Shown piece by piece: positions 25,805-38,690 of a DNA stretch of 64,000 nucleotides (within the stretch, counting starts at the first letter, position 1; each line of letters opens with the position of its first letter). Source of the DNA: Mactromeris polynyma (Eukaryota > Mollusca > Bivalvia > Venerida > Mactridae); contig JASFXZ010000001.1 of assembly GCA_032209605.1 (NCBI GenBank), forward strand, positions 10,496,256 to 10,560,255, read 5' to 3'. A model generated the notes under the pieces. That model was not told the origin of the DNA. It saw only the letters and a list, made by a program, of their open reading frames with translations, and did not search any database. A program made the translations under genes and the position numbers.

Positions 25805-26060
25805 CACTGGCTATTTATGTAACTAGTTACATATGATATTTATGTCGCTGCTTTATGCCACTCCTGGAGTGCAAGTTATGTGATCATTTTATATATATGT
25901 AGATCACTCTGTATTATAAATTTTACTCATTATTGAAAATTTTCCATTATTGAAATAATTTTACATAAATGTTTCTATTCTTATGTCTTTATGATAAAAG
26001 AAATGATCTAGAGTTCCACTGCAATGGTAAATTTGATTTCAGGTTTCAGATCATTTCCCA

Positions 26061-29000
26061 ATGGCTTCTGCCGAGGATGATAAGGATCTGGTCAAAGTTC
26101 AATGTGTTTGTAAGATCAAGCAACAGGAATATTCTGTTGTTTTGACTTCTTCAGATCTGAGTTGGCAGGCGGTTGGAAGCAAAAAAGGTACAATAATTGT
26201 ACATTGTATGTCCTACAATTTTTGTCATACATGGGAGGCAAGTCTCTTGAGTTGAACTGATAGACTTGTTGTCAACTGGATATTGATAATAGTGCCAGTA
26301 GTAGTTAAGAAGTATTAACTTGGAAGCGAAGGACAAGAATGTAATTTAGTAGGATGTAAAAATACAAAGTTGTGCCTCTATAAAGAACAGCAGAAAATTC
26401 ACAGATTTTATACTGTTTAGTTAACTTCTTGTCTTTGCCAAATCTCAGGGACATCCTCATATATACTGAGCAGTTACTTACGCTGTCAGGAATGTATTTA
26501 TACTTATGTTTGTGATTAGTAGGAAGCATTGGTTTAACTTGCTTAGTGCTATGCATGACTTTGTGTAGTTGAATAAAATATCCATACTTTGTATGCTACA
26601 ATTGTTTCTAATAGTATACTCAGTACATTTAAAAATGAACAGTTTGTACCTGTGATATGTCTTTTAAATGTCATTTTATTGTGTTTTAAAATTCATGTTG
26701 ATATCATATGAAAATTGAATTGTTGATTGAAAGAACATTTAGCGATCATCACTGCGTAAAATGAAGTAATATTATGATAATTTCTTTATCTTGCCTCCCC
26801 TTGTTTATGAAGTTTGAGAAATCTTACATTTTGCATTTTTAAATGTACTGAGTATATTTAAGCCGCGGCCGTGGTCCAGTGGTTAGTGCGCTGGACTTGT
26901 AACCCGGAGATCTGGGTTCGATTCCCGGTCGCGGCAGGTCATACACTTCCATGAAAATTAGACAAAAATGTCCACATGTGGAGAAGTTAGTACTGGTTAG
27001 ATTTCAGTCCAGGAAAAACTGATTAGGTGAACCGGCCGCTTTATATAACTGAAATATCGTTGAGAAACGGCGTTAAACCCGATGAAACAAACAAACAAAC
27101 TGAGTATATTTGTAATCTTTTGAACACTTTTCAGATTCGAAATCAGTAAGGATATCAGAGATCCTTTCAGTAAAGATTCAAAAGTCTCGTGACAAAGATA
27201 TTCTGTTTGTCAGCTTCGCCCAAGTGCAGAAAAACTTGGTGTTGAAGAGATGTGTTGTAGAATTCTCTGCAGATGATGTGAATTGTCTTGAGCAGTTAAA
27301 CAGCCAACTAGCAAGGCTTATCAGTGATGGTAATTTTTATCAGTAACTAAGTTTACCTTATGGTTAAGTCATACTGTTATAACATGAACTATTTGAACAT
27401 CTCACCATGAATTCAAACAATATTTCTACGACAAAATTGATGATGTTGCCATATTTTAAATATATGTTTGTAAATTCATTTTTTAAGGCTTTTCAGAGCT
27501 TTTTTATATAAACTGGTATTTTTATGCCCCCACTCTGAAATGGGGGGCATATAGATCTGCCCTTGTCCATCCGTAACAAAATCTTATAAAAATTTATAGG
27601 AATGTTCACCAGCCTATGTAGTTGTGCACCTGGAGTTTGTCTGTGCCCAATAAGTGCAGAGGTATGGCCCTTGACTTAGTTACAATAATTTTATAGCCTA
27701 CAGAGTATGCAATCTTGTGTCACACATATCTTCAATACAATATGAGCTAGATTCATAAAACTTTACAGGAATGTTATCCAGCATGTGAAGTTGTGCACCT
27801 GAGGTGTTTGGCTGTACCCAGTAAATGCAAAGTTATGGCCCTTGAATTAGTTAAAATATAGCCTACAGAGTGACAGAGCATGCATATCTCAAAAGGTATA
27901 TCAACTACATTCACAAAACTGAACAGGAATGTTCACCAGTCTGTGTAGTTGTGCACCTGTGGTTTCATGTATGGCTCTGTCTAGTGCAAAGTTGTGGCCC
28001 TTGACTTGTTGAAAATATAGCATACAAAGCATGCAATCTTGTGTGATGCATATCTCAAAAAGCATAGGACTTTGGAACTTTATAGGAATGCTCGCCAGCA
28101 TGTGTAGTTGTGCACCTGGGTTTCATGTATGATTACGCTCAGTAAGTGCAAAGTTATGGCCCTTGACTTATCACCATACAGTACAGTTCACTTGGTAATT
28201 TCGATAAACATTCACAAAATATGAGCAGAATAATAGCATTTGCTTTTGTGACGAAGGCTGGGAGTGGGGGCATCTGTGTCCTATGGACACATTTCTAGTT
28301 TATGTTAATAATGGCATACAACTTCATTTTTCTAGTTTCCTGTCTTTAAAGATATTGCAGTCCTTTTCCTGGGTTTCATATCAAAATTAATTTTGATTTC
28401 AATTGAGATTTTTTCTTGAGAGTGGGGAAAAAGGAGCTTATTTGGCATTGGAAATAGGGCCTATATTCTGCCCCTTGTGACAACTAGCGTAAGTCGGGCT
28501 TAAACTTTGTACCATGGCAGTGTCCTTTGATATCAATTTTCCTGAACTGTCTTGGTTATAATGTACCAGTAGTGTGCAAAATTGCTACACTTACTACTAT
28601 AGTGTTCTACATGGTGTCCAGCACATTCTGGGTACATCAGAAATTATTCAGTTGGTGTAAAACTTGATAAAAAATGTGATAAAGGCTGTATTAGTATTAA
28701 TTTGAATCAAAATATTGTTGTTAATAAAGAGAGAGGTGTACACATTCAAAAATTTTGGAAATCAATGAAATCAGTGGCATTTTTGTTCCATGCCAACCAG
28801 TTTATGGCATATCCAAACATCGCTGGGCACAGAAAGGTGCTTGTGTGCACATTTATTGTGATAATAGTAATTTGATCCACTTATGTACAGTATTGTTTTC
28901 TTACTATTTTAGATGATCATAAACCGAAGAGTTTATTGGTCATCGTGAATCCTGTCAGTGGTCGAAGTAAAGGGATGTCTATTTATACAAAAAAGGTAGC

Positions 29001-32000
29001 ACCTGTATTCCAGGAAGCTGGAATCCAGACAAATGTTCTTGGTAAGTGAAATATAAATTATTTGCTGAAATTATTTCCGAATGTTGTACATTTAGCATAC
29101 CATGGTCATCTTTATAATTAATTAACATGACCGTCAAAGTTTTGGCTCATAAAATGTTTGCCTGTGTTGGAAGAACAGCATTTTGTAGAATTTTTCAGCA
29201 TTATTGTTGCAGATTGAGTAATTTTAGGGATCACCAGTGATACAGCTTATTAACTTCCATTTTAAATTCATCAAACAATTTAGGTAAGCAGCCGTAGAAA
29301 CATTATGCGATATTTTACTTACCCGATCACTTGTTTGGTTCTGTTTTACCTTCTATCAGGATCGGGACATGTATGTATTTAAATGATTAATGATGATTAG
29401 TGGAGTTGAGTTTATTTACCCTCGCCACCGGGATATCCCATATGGGCAAGCATAGATGATTAGTCTTTATGGGTTTCCTATTTATATACAGTGACAGAAA
29501 GAGCCCATCAAACTGAGGAGATATTATCTACGTATGATCTAAACTCCATAAATGGGTAAGTAAGCTATAAACATACTATATGATCAACATCTGCAGCCAA
29601 GGTTGTGGTTGAATAAAGAGCAAAATCATGAAAATGAACTTGAAAATTGTGTTTCTAATTTTGAGATGGTCTTATTATTGAGGTGGTCTTTAAGAGAGGT
29701 TTTACTATATTGTATTTGGACAATAAATTTCGTGAAAATCTTAGTTTAATTACTTGAATCTATGTGGCTGAAACGTAATAGAAATTGTTTGTAAATATTT
29801 TTGACTTTTGTCAAATATTAGTAAATGTACTTATTAGGAACTGAATTTGATATTTTTCTGCACATTAAGGTTAGTACTTGTTGGGGGAGATGGTACTTAC
29901 CATGAAGGAGTGAATGGTTTGATGAGAAGATTAACAAAGGAGCAAGGACTAGATATTGATGATGTGGATTGTGCTGTACCTGAAATAGATGTACCTATTG
30001 GACTAATCCCAACTGGTCAGTGTTTAAGTTTCAGAAGCCGGCCTTTATTAATAAGAATCATTGTTTATTCAATTTCTCATTCTTTATATTTTCATCAGAA
30101 AGGCGGGGTTCTAGAATCATCTACTCGAGTTGCAGTTAGTCCCAAACAAGTTTGTTTTTATAGCTAACCAACATCAGCAATTGTTCAGTTGTAAGTCAAA
30201 CCTTAGAATCCCACAAACACATACATGTGATTATTAATTTTAGATTGTGGTGCTATCATTGTGTATGTTTATTTGTTACTAAGTTGACCAATATTCTCAG
30301 ACAACTAGCTTCCTATTTTGGACAAGTCAAATTTTACATTTCCATTAGTCTGGGACAAGTGTCTTTAAAACATAATCCAGAGTCCTGACAGGCATGGCAT
30401 GTCTTTACAGTAAATACAAATTGTTAAAAAATATCAGTTAGCACAGTTATCATTTGTATTTATGTTCACAAACTGTTCTCTCTGTATTTATGTTCACAAA
30501 CTGTTCTCTCTGTATTTATGTTCACAAACTGTTCTCTCTGTATTTATAATTACAAACTGTTCTCTCTGTATTTATGTTCACAAACTGTTCTCTCTGTATT
30601 TATAATTACAAACTGTTCTCTCTGTATTTATAATTACAAACTGTTCTCTCTGTATTTATGTTCACAAACTGTTCTCTCTGTATTTATAATTACAAACTGT
30701 TCTCTCTGTATTTATGTTCACAAACTATTCTCTCTGTATTTATAATTACAAACTGTTCTCTCTGTATTTATAATTACAAACTGTTCTCTCTGTATTTATA
30801 ATTACAAACTGATCTCTCTGTATTTATGTTCACAAACTATTCTCTCTGTATTTATGTTCACAAACTGTTCTCTCTGTATTTATGTTCACAAACTGTTCTC
30901 TCTGTATTTATAATAACAAACTGTTCTCTCTGTATTTATGTTCACAAACTGTTCTCTCTGTATTTATGTTCACAAACTGTTCTCTCTGTATTTATGTTCA
31001 CAAACTGTTCTCTCTGTATTTATGTTCACAAACTGTTCTCTCTGTATTTATGTTCACAAACTGTTCTCTCTGTATTTATGTTCACAAACTGTTCTCTCTG
31101 TATTTATAATTACAAACTGTTCTCTCTGTATTTATGTTCACAAACTGTTCTCTCTGTATTTATAATTACAAACTGTTCTCTCTGTATTTATGTTCACAAA
31201 CTATTCTCTCTGTATTTATAATTACAAACTGTTCTCTCTGTATTTATAATTACAAACTGTTCTCTCTGTATTTATAATTACAAACTGTTCTCTCTGTATT
31301 TATGTTCACAAACTATTCTCTCTGTATTTATGTTCACAAACTGTTCTCTCTGTATTTATGTTCACAAACTGTTCTCTCTGTATTTATAATTACAAACTGT
31401 TCTCTCTGTATTTATGTTCACAAACTGTTCTCTCTGTATTAATGTTCACAAACTGTTCTCTCTGTATTTATGTTCACAAACTATTCTCTCTGTATTAATG
31501 TTCACAAACTGTTCTCTCTGTATTTATGTTCACAAACTGTTCTCTCTGTATTTATGTTCACAAACTGTTCTCTCTGTATTTATGTTCACAAACTGTTCTC
31601 TCTGTATTTATAATTACAAACTGTTCTCTCTGTATTTATGTTCACAAACTGTTCTCTCTGTATTTATGTTCACAAACTGTTCTCTCTGTATTTATGTTCA
31701 CAAACTGTTCTCTCTGTATTTATGTTCACAAACTGTTCTCTCTGTATTTATGTTCACAAACTGTTCTCTCTGTATTTATGTTCACAAACTGTTCTCTCTG
31801 TATTTATGTTCACAAACTGTTCTCTCTGTATTTATGTTCACAAACTGTTCTCTCTGTATTTATGTTCACAAACTATTCTCTCTGTATTTATGTTCACAAA
31901 CTATTCTCTCTGTATTTATGTTCACAAACTGTTCTCTCTGTATTTATGTTCACAAACTGTTCTTTCTGTCTATTTGTTATCATCTTGTCTTATCAGGAAC

Positions 32001-35000
32001 TGGTAATGGAATAGCCTTTGCGTGTTATGGAAACTATGATGTACAAACAGCAGCAATATCTATTGCAATTGGTAAATTGTTTGAACTTATTACTGTGTGT
32101 CTGATGTTTGCCCTCATTGTGTTTTATGCGAGCCATGTGATAAGTACCTTTAAACTACTTAACCAGTGGTTGGATTTTATGAAAGTTCATGAGTGATTGG
32201 TACCAAGCCTAGTTGTGCATACTGTGAGCATTTCTGGTCAGATTATATTTGACATAGTTATGGCCCTTTAGTGAAGAAAATTGGCATTGGACAGGGAGAC
32301 ATCATTGTTACTTCTGGTATTTGGTCTGTCATTATTAAGCGTTGTGGACAGATATAATTATTGAATCATGTTTACTTCAGCTACTCAGAAAATATCTCAA
32401 ATTATTACTTACTGAAATTCGATGTTAAGTAACCGACCTTTGCCACTATAGGCTTAAATGGCACACAATAGAATGAAGTCAAAAATACAATAATTTAAAG
32501 ACCATGACTGCCAGGGAATGTGGTCTCAGGTTAGCGATATAGGGCCATCATGGCCCTCTTGTTTCATGTTAGTGAGGAATGCCAAGTATGAAAACTTATG
32601 TTGATATTATGCTGTGTATGTTTATCATTCTATTATTCCAGGTTTCCGAGCAAAATCGAACATTTTTTCCTTACATAGTGCAGGTCGTTTGATTTCTTAT
32701 GGTGTACTACTGTTAGGATTTGGGATGTGGGGAGATATCATTCATGTTGCTGAGAGTCGTAGAAGTCAAGGTGTAATGAGATACATAAGTATGTTCCAAA
32801 CATTTGACTCAAAATCATTGTGAGACTTCATTCTGGTAATTTCTTACATCCATGGTGCAATTTCGTAACAGAAATATTGGTTCCAATTTAGTGAACTATA
32901 AGTTTCTTGACGGAGTATGGAGTCTGTGATTAAAAAAGTTAGTACAGTAAGTTCCACTTACAATGATAGAAAGGGTATTATATCGGACAAGTCAAATTTA
33001 ATATGTTGACTTATCCGGGACAAGAGTATTTTTTTTTTTAAATCTTGAGCCCCGAGTTCAATTGGGTCGATAGCATGGCAAATTTGATTAACTTGTGATA
33101 ATTAAAATTGAATCCAGTGCTGATTTGTACAAATAGATGTTATCTAGCTTTGAGTCATCTGGACAAATTACTGCTTTTCAGCAACTATGGGAGAATATGC
33201 ATTTATTAGAAGATTGCGTGAAGTGGCAGTCACTGTAAAATACATCAACAAGACTGACAAAAGTGGGGATGATGCATCAAGTCTTGAAGGAGTCGGTGAA
33301 GCTTCAGAGGCAAGCACGAGGTACCATTAGTGTTGTATTAGACTTTTTTGACTTGAAGATATTTGGCAGTTACGCAGTTCAGTTTTTCCAATACTGTTAG
33401 GTCATCCTTAAAAAAATGTTTTGTTTGCGATTACGCAATCCGGAATTTTTAGTTTAGTACTGTAATGGCTATAAAACCAAGAAAAACAATTTCATCGAAG
33501 AACCTGAAAAATAAATTAGTGCAGTATTTTTCATGAGTGGGTAGTGTATCTGCCAACTAACCATTTTTTAGGATGGCCTTAGGTAATTCTTCATTCAGGC
33601 ATGGGCCGTTATAAGTTGTACCTACTAAGTAGAAAATGTGGTATGATGAAGTGAATCCAAGGATTATAAGAAGAGGGTATATATATTTAGACTATATGAA
33701 CTACTGGTACAAGTAAGAAATAAGTTTAAAATTGCAATGTTGAATTTTTGGTGCTGAGTTGAATATGTTATTATCCTGAATTTGAGCAAAGACACAATAT
33801 GCAAATTTTTTGCCAGGACGTTTTTGTCTTTAACAAATATTCCTTTGTAACAAATGTCAGTGTAAGGTGAGGTGACTGTACTTGTATATGTTTCATTGAA
33901 TCATGTTTGCTTCCATGAAGACAATATATTACTTGGAGAATAGATGAACAAGAAATATCTTTAAAAAAGATGGTCTGCGCACATTGAAGTATGCAAATTT
34001 GTTGCAATCTGAAGGTTACAATTTATTGTACAACATAAAATATTGCCTAAATGTTACGACAATCGATCATTCAACTACGCATATTATATACTACAGAAAC
34101 TCCGATACCTGTAAGGGGAGATCACTGTGTAGGAGACTGGATAAAAATAACTCCGTAGTGTGATTAGTCATAGACACAGTATAGTCTGTTTCAATCTAGT
34201 TCATCATTACTTACAGCATAAGGCTTGAACTCACACATTCATGTTAATTAACTTGGTACATAGTGATTTATCTGATTAAAACAATACAAATGTTCGCAAC
34301 TGGTACTTAAAACCAAGAAAGTCTTCTTAAAAATTCCAACACTGGACAATTCCCGTGGGGATGACTAACAAAAGAGAGAGAATAAGTAGCAACAGGGAAC
34401 ACCACATATATAAGACAGTGCCTCCCCACAAAGAGATGACTAACTACACTACTTATTGGTTAAATCTCGAAATACACTATACGATTCACTTTCAGATGCA
34501 GTTGTTAAGGCAAACAATATTATATTCATCTAGTTTTCATACAACAATGTCATGTTTATTATAAGAAGAATAATACCTCTATCATGATCACGATTTTTTG
34601 GCAAACATAACACCATTTACTCTATAATTGTGTTCATTACTTTTATATGGAAGAAATAATACAGAGCAATAAACAAGTTAATATTTTCAGGTTTGGTAAA
34701 CAAATATATAGGCCTTAACAAAATGTTAACCAATCTGTGTCAAGGTTACACACATCTTTTGGTTGAAGAGAAATTGCCTTGGTGGTTAACTAAGATTTGA
34801 TTGGTTTACAAAACACTGGTATGGAAATAGCCAAACCATGTTAGTACGGCTGTGTCGAAAAATGTATCCATTTCAGTCCTGGTTGGATAACATCATCGGA
34901 CACAGTGATTTCAGGGATGTTATTTCCAAGTGATTTCGAAAACTCTTTGGCTGCTGACTTTGCAACTCTCTTCATCTCACGACGATGTAGTAAACTGAAG

Positions 35001-37548
35001 ATTGCTAGATTCTTTTTAAGTTTGGCAAGGAAGAAAGTTGATACAGTAAGTTCAACTTCTACTCTATATTCTATTACACAAATGCTTCGTGAACTAATTG
35101 TTATTAAAACTTGTTAATGCTTGCTTTTCCTGAGGTATGCAATGTTAATATGGTTTTGTCAATATGTTAAATACAGTGAAACGGCAATAATAAGACCACC
35201 CTTGTGACCCTTGAAAACTTGTCTTCTTATTGAGATTGTCATAATATTGAGGCTGAATAAAGAGCAAAACAGTGAAAATGGACTTGAAAGTTTGTGTTCT
35301 GAATTGCAAGATGGTCTTATTATTGAGGTAATACTGTATTTTAATTTTGTACTAAACTGTTTAGTCATAAGACCATCAGTCTGATCTTCCTTTATGTGTA
35401 GGAACATTTTGTTTCTCTAAACCCCTTAAAATAAACAGCTTTGTGAAGTGCTGTTGTTGTTTTTCTCCAAAAAAAATAGATCAAATTTTGAGATCAAAGG
35501 TATCTTGGACTGATTTAACAAAATTAGAAAATCACTAAAGTTTATTTTATTTTACTTTTAGACTTATATGTATATATTGTCGCATATAACATTCATAAAA
35601 TAATTACAAAAAAATAAACATCTATGTCACAGTCAATTTATTGAGTATGCTATATGTGTTTATATATATATTGTCTAGGATAGCCCCTAAAAGCCCGAAA
35701 GCTTTTTTCCAATGGGGTCCTTAATTGACAAATGGTTTGATACACAATAAAAAATAAAGACATGTATGGAAAATTTCTTAATAAAAATAGACTAAAAAGA
35801 TTTTGGAATTAGGAAGCTTCAAGATTTAAAATGTGTCTATATCTATATTAGGACAACAACTAACTTAAACTTTTCAACAAGAGAAATATCAGAACAGACA
35901 AGAAAACCATTTTAGATCTTGGTGGCCTGAAAGAGAAATGTTAACCTAACCACTTGTGCGTATTGCTTCCTGGGTAACTTACCTACTAAAACTCGCTCCG
36001 AATGGGAGACATCATTCGGTTTTCTCCCTTGATTTAGCAGGTGCCTGTTTGTAGTATTGGTCCTAGTTTACTTCCAAGTTCAAGATGATAGCATACACAG
36101 ATCACACAGATAAAAAGTTCAGTAAAACTAGCCATCAAGAGTTCGAAATTTAACTTGTTATCATTAGGCCAACTCAGGACTGATGGGGAAGTTGGTGTTG
36201 TAACCTTTCCAAAGGTGGTATTAGAACTCACAGCATTCAGATCAGGAACAGATAGTTCCCACATCTACAAGATTACCCTCTCTTTTACTCAATGATCAGC
36301 CATTTTGATAGGCTAAACTGATAAGCACTCATAGGAGTAATTCCCAATTATGTGGTAATTGAGCAAATACCAAGAGAATTTGCATGTGACAACCACTTTT
36401 TCTTCAACTTTCTGAGCCCACATGAGCCTAATGAATAAGTTTATTTTATTTTATCATGGTTAACATTATATTCCCTATAAACTTTAAGGATATTTGCCTA
36501 TCAATATAGCCGGCTATTCAGAACAAGGGAGGTAAATATTGTAAATGCGGGAACTGTCTATCAGGTGCTTTACCCCTCAACCACTATCACTTCAAAACAC
36601 ATTTTATTTCTACAAAACTTGGCTTGACACAATAATTTTAAAGAAATAAATGTATTGATTTGACCCATTTTCAGACGAACAGCCCTGAAATCAGTTCTTT
36701 AACTGGACAAGAATGGAAAGTGTCTCTAGATAACCCCAGTGATCCAGAATCGGAGATTGGAATCTTAGAACATATTGTAAACATAGATGGAGAACCTATT
36801 GTTATACCAAGAACGGAGTTTCATGTCAGGTAAGTGCATAAATTGTCAAGTACACATCTTATTGTTTTGATGTTCTATATTACTCTGTATTTGTCCTTTT
36901 CAACACTTCCATCCTTTCAGATGTGCTCTCTCCATTTTTGAGTATGTGCTTTGGTTAAAAAGTACCAAGAAATATCTTAAAAAAATATGTTCGGCGCAAT
37001 TCGAAGGTTAAGATTTGTTGTGTTACATAAAATATTGCCGAGATCTTACGATTGCTGGTAACTCCAGATCAAAAAATGGATTCAGGTAAATTCACCAAGG
37101 GCAAGGAATACATTACGTTCGCGACTGTTAGCCATAATTGAACACAGGGTTAGTTTGGCCTTACATAAATCACAACTCTTCAAAATGACTCCAGGGCATT
37201 GATCCTACATGTATATGAATTTCTTTACTTAAAGGATTTTGTATTAAATGACATTTAAACTTATCTTTGAAACAGGTGATTTCTTGAAATTATACTGCAG
37301 TTTGTATGTAACGGATTATTGTAATTTTATTCTCAAACATTTGTTTGTTTCTTGATCGTGTAAGCTGTCTGTGCATGTTTTGTGAACTTGAAAGTCAGTT
37401 TTAACTACTTTTTATTGTGACAAAACAGCTTTGTGTATCATTAATATAAATTGCTTTCAAGTTTCATTCTTTCAGGTTGCTGCCAAATTTGGTGACATTA
37501 TTCAATAATATGCCATATGCTACTGGGAGGCCAGAGAAAAAGAAGTGA
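26061..37548 (+). CDS. CERK: Ceramide-kinase-like lipid kinase, copy B (11 exons)
   Basis: Tandem paralogue of the gene at 4,804. Exons: 26061-26187, 27135-27329, 28913-29041, 29492-29555, 29870-30015, 31997-32071, 32642-32788, 33182-33320, 34877-35045, 36675-36829, 37476-37548. The sum is 1,419 nt (472 residues plus TGA), with every splice site and phase kept; exon 9 is 9 nt shorter than in A. The GGDG nucleotide-binding loop and the other catalytic-domain motifs are unchanged, so both copies look functional. Exons 3-4 are identical in protein to copy A, whereas exons 8 and 9 differ at about 8 of 46 and about 18 of 57 residues. The C-terminus is 'GRPEKKK' rather than 'GRPEKTN'. Intron 1 has gained a SINE, intron 5 an expanded VNTR, and the upstream region a cluster of TGACGTCA sites. 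Confidence 0.85.
26860..27098 (+). mobile_element. tRNA-derived SINE in intron 1 of kinase copy B
   Basis: 239 bp flanked by the 13-bp direct repeat 'actgagtatattt' (26,847-26,859 and 27,099-27,111). Copy A has this 13-mer once, near 5,583, as an empty site. The head folds as a near-complete cloverleaf: acceptor 'gccgcgg' with 'tcgcggc', A-box region 'tggtccagtggttag', anticodon loop 'cttgtaa' (anticodon TGT by position) and B-box 'ggttcgattcc'. The body ends in an 'aaac' tail. The same family is at 60,400-60,638. Confidence 0.93.
27520..28300. repeat. Degenerate tandem repeat in intron 2, copy B
   Basis: Counterpart of 6,003-6,795 with the same unit boxes ('tagttgtgcacctg', 'atggcccttgactta') and the same ends. 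Small indels differ. No gene in it. Confidence 0.75.
29402..29454 (-). mobile_element. 5'-truncated SINE-tail insertion in intron 3, copy B
   Basis: 53 bp related to the 3' tail of the SINE at 21,769 ('tttatttaccctcgccaccg' against 'tttatttatcgtcgccaccg'). It is flanked by 'gatgattagt' on both sides; copy A has this 10-mer once, near 7,881. It looks like a minimal target-primed insertion after the duplication. Confidence 0.75.
30455..31966. repeat. 28-bp VNTR in intron 5, copy B: 54 units
   Basis: Exactly 1,512 bp, or 54 units of the same 28-bp repeat as copy A, again ending about 30 bp before the exon 6 acceptor. 'taattac' variants are mixed among the 'tgttcac' units mostly in the first two thirds; the last 12 or so units are almost all 'tgttcac'. 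This is a threefold length difference from copy A at the same intron position. Confidence 0.95.
35174..35336. mobile_element. Short TA-flanked MITE in intron 9, copy B
   Basis: 163 bp. Left end 'cagtgaaacggcaataataa' and right end, read on the other strand, 'cagtattacctcaataataa' form imperfect terminal inverted repeats flanked by TA. The counterpart in copy A is at 14,347, so it predates the duplication. Confidence 0.65.
35950..36590 (-). repeat. Decayed SINE remnant in intron 9 of copy B, split by a MITE
   Basis: Counterpart of 15,100-15,575. The reading 'cagatcagg...caggtgct' that is continuous in copy A is interrupted here by the element at 36,258-36,551. Confidence 0.45.
36258..36551. 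mobile_element. MITE present only in copy B (intron 9)
   Basis: About 294 bp, closely related to 40,019-40,309. The left end begins 'cccacatctacaa', mirrored near the right end by 'gtaaatgcggga' in degraded form. Shared internal boxes include 'accaagagaatttgcatgtg' and 'acaaccactttttcttcaac'. Copy A is an empty site. Confidence 0.75.
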
Positions 37549-38690
37549 ATACCAGTAATGAGTAAAGAATTCTTGGCATTTGTTGAAGGTTCTGCTCTTG
37601 GTTTTGTCTTTGAAATTAGGGGCTATAACTGCCTTTTTTTCTTTTAATTCACAATTGCAATTGATTAATGATTTTAGTTGTATTTTGTTGAAAATTGTAC
37701 CATTTCATTTTTAACTCAACTGGGTCCAAAGATCCTCAGGGTAGTATATGAGATCATGTGGAGTCCAGTTGTACCACTGTATCCTCAGGGTAGTATATGA
37801 GATCATGTGGAGTCCATTTGTACCACTGTCACCAGTTTTTAACAGCTTCTTCTCTAGAATTATTTGATGCCTTCAACTAATTTTGGGTGAACGCACCCTT
37901 TAGTGGTAGTGATTCCTGACTGTTTGAATGATAGAACCTCCCATGTAAGGGGTTAATACATGAGTTTAGGAAACCACAGGTCTTCCTTTATATTTATACT
38001 ATTGTTTTATACATGTATATACACATACTATAGAAGAGATATAGGGAGAGAACTCTGGAAGGGATAAAGGGAGAGAATCCAAGACAATATTCTGTGGAGG
38101 TAACGCCCCCTCTGGGCATCTTAGTACTATATAGTGTTCATATATATTTTTGGTGCATTTGATGTCTTGGTTTGATAAATACTAATGCAGGACCTTATTC
38201 ACAAATATTTTAAGACTCAGACTTAGAATATTGAAAAGTTATATTTACACCCTGGTTGCATTTAATGTAAAAATATAAACGGTGACATTATGGATCTATG
38301 TAATATAGTTATGTAAACAGGTTGTATTTTATGTACTCATGTGTTTTAACGATTTTGTCAGTGAGGGACTGTAATAAGATGGCACAGTACCTCTCTCACA
38401 TCTGGATCATGAAGGGTATGCTGCTCATTAAACTGTCATTGTAAAACAATAGTGCCTTTACACAGTGGTGTTGGTTTTATTAAACAGATTGTCAAATAAT
38501 TATTCAGCTTCAGTTGTTTTATCAAGTTGATATAAAGTTTGTATTTTAAAAGTGTATCTTGTTGTTTGTTGAATATGATTGTAACTTTATATTTTATATT
38601 GTTTTGTTGTTCACTATTTTTATACAATTTATATTAATTTTATTTGTATTAAACTGTATACTTATTATGATGTGACTCAATATAACAATT
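37549..38690. other. 3' flank of lipid kinase copy B
   Basis: Shorter than the copy A equivalent. It contains a short direct repeat of 'tcctcagggtagtatatgag' (about 37,733 and 37,782). No further gene seen. Confidence 0.5.

Larger units (their letters stand above)
22420..38690. repeat. Tandem segmental duplication, copy B
   Basis: This is the second copy of the block that starts at base 1. It is shorter than A because it lacks several A insertions. It has its own additions: about 400 bp near 24,660-25,050, a palindromic block at 25,500-25,880, a SINE at 26,860, a short SINE-tail insertion at 29,402, an expanded VNTR at 30,455 and a MITE at 36,258. The right end of similarity is near 'acttattatgatg', just before 38,690. 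Confidence 0.93.

Noticed and set aside
26860..26934. True tRNA-Thr gene
   Set aside because: The cloverleaf is nearly complete, but it continues into a SINE body with an 'aaac' tail and target duplications, and the same unit recurs at 60,400.
30455..31966. CRISPR-like array of direct repeats
   Set aside because: Units are contiguous with no unique spacers, and the context is a eukaryotic intron.
30518..32196. Cys-rich repeat proteins in the intron 5 VNTR
   Set aside because: They run through an intronic 28-bp array, appear in three frames and end in or after exon 6 in the wrong context.
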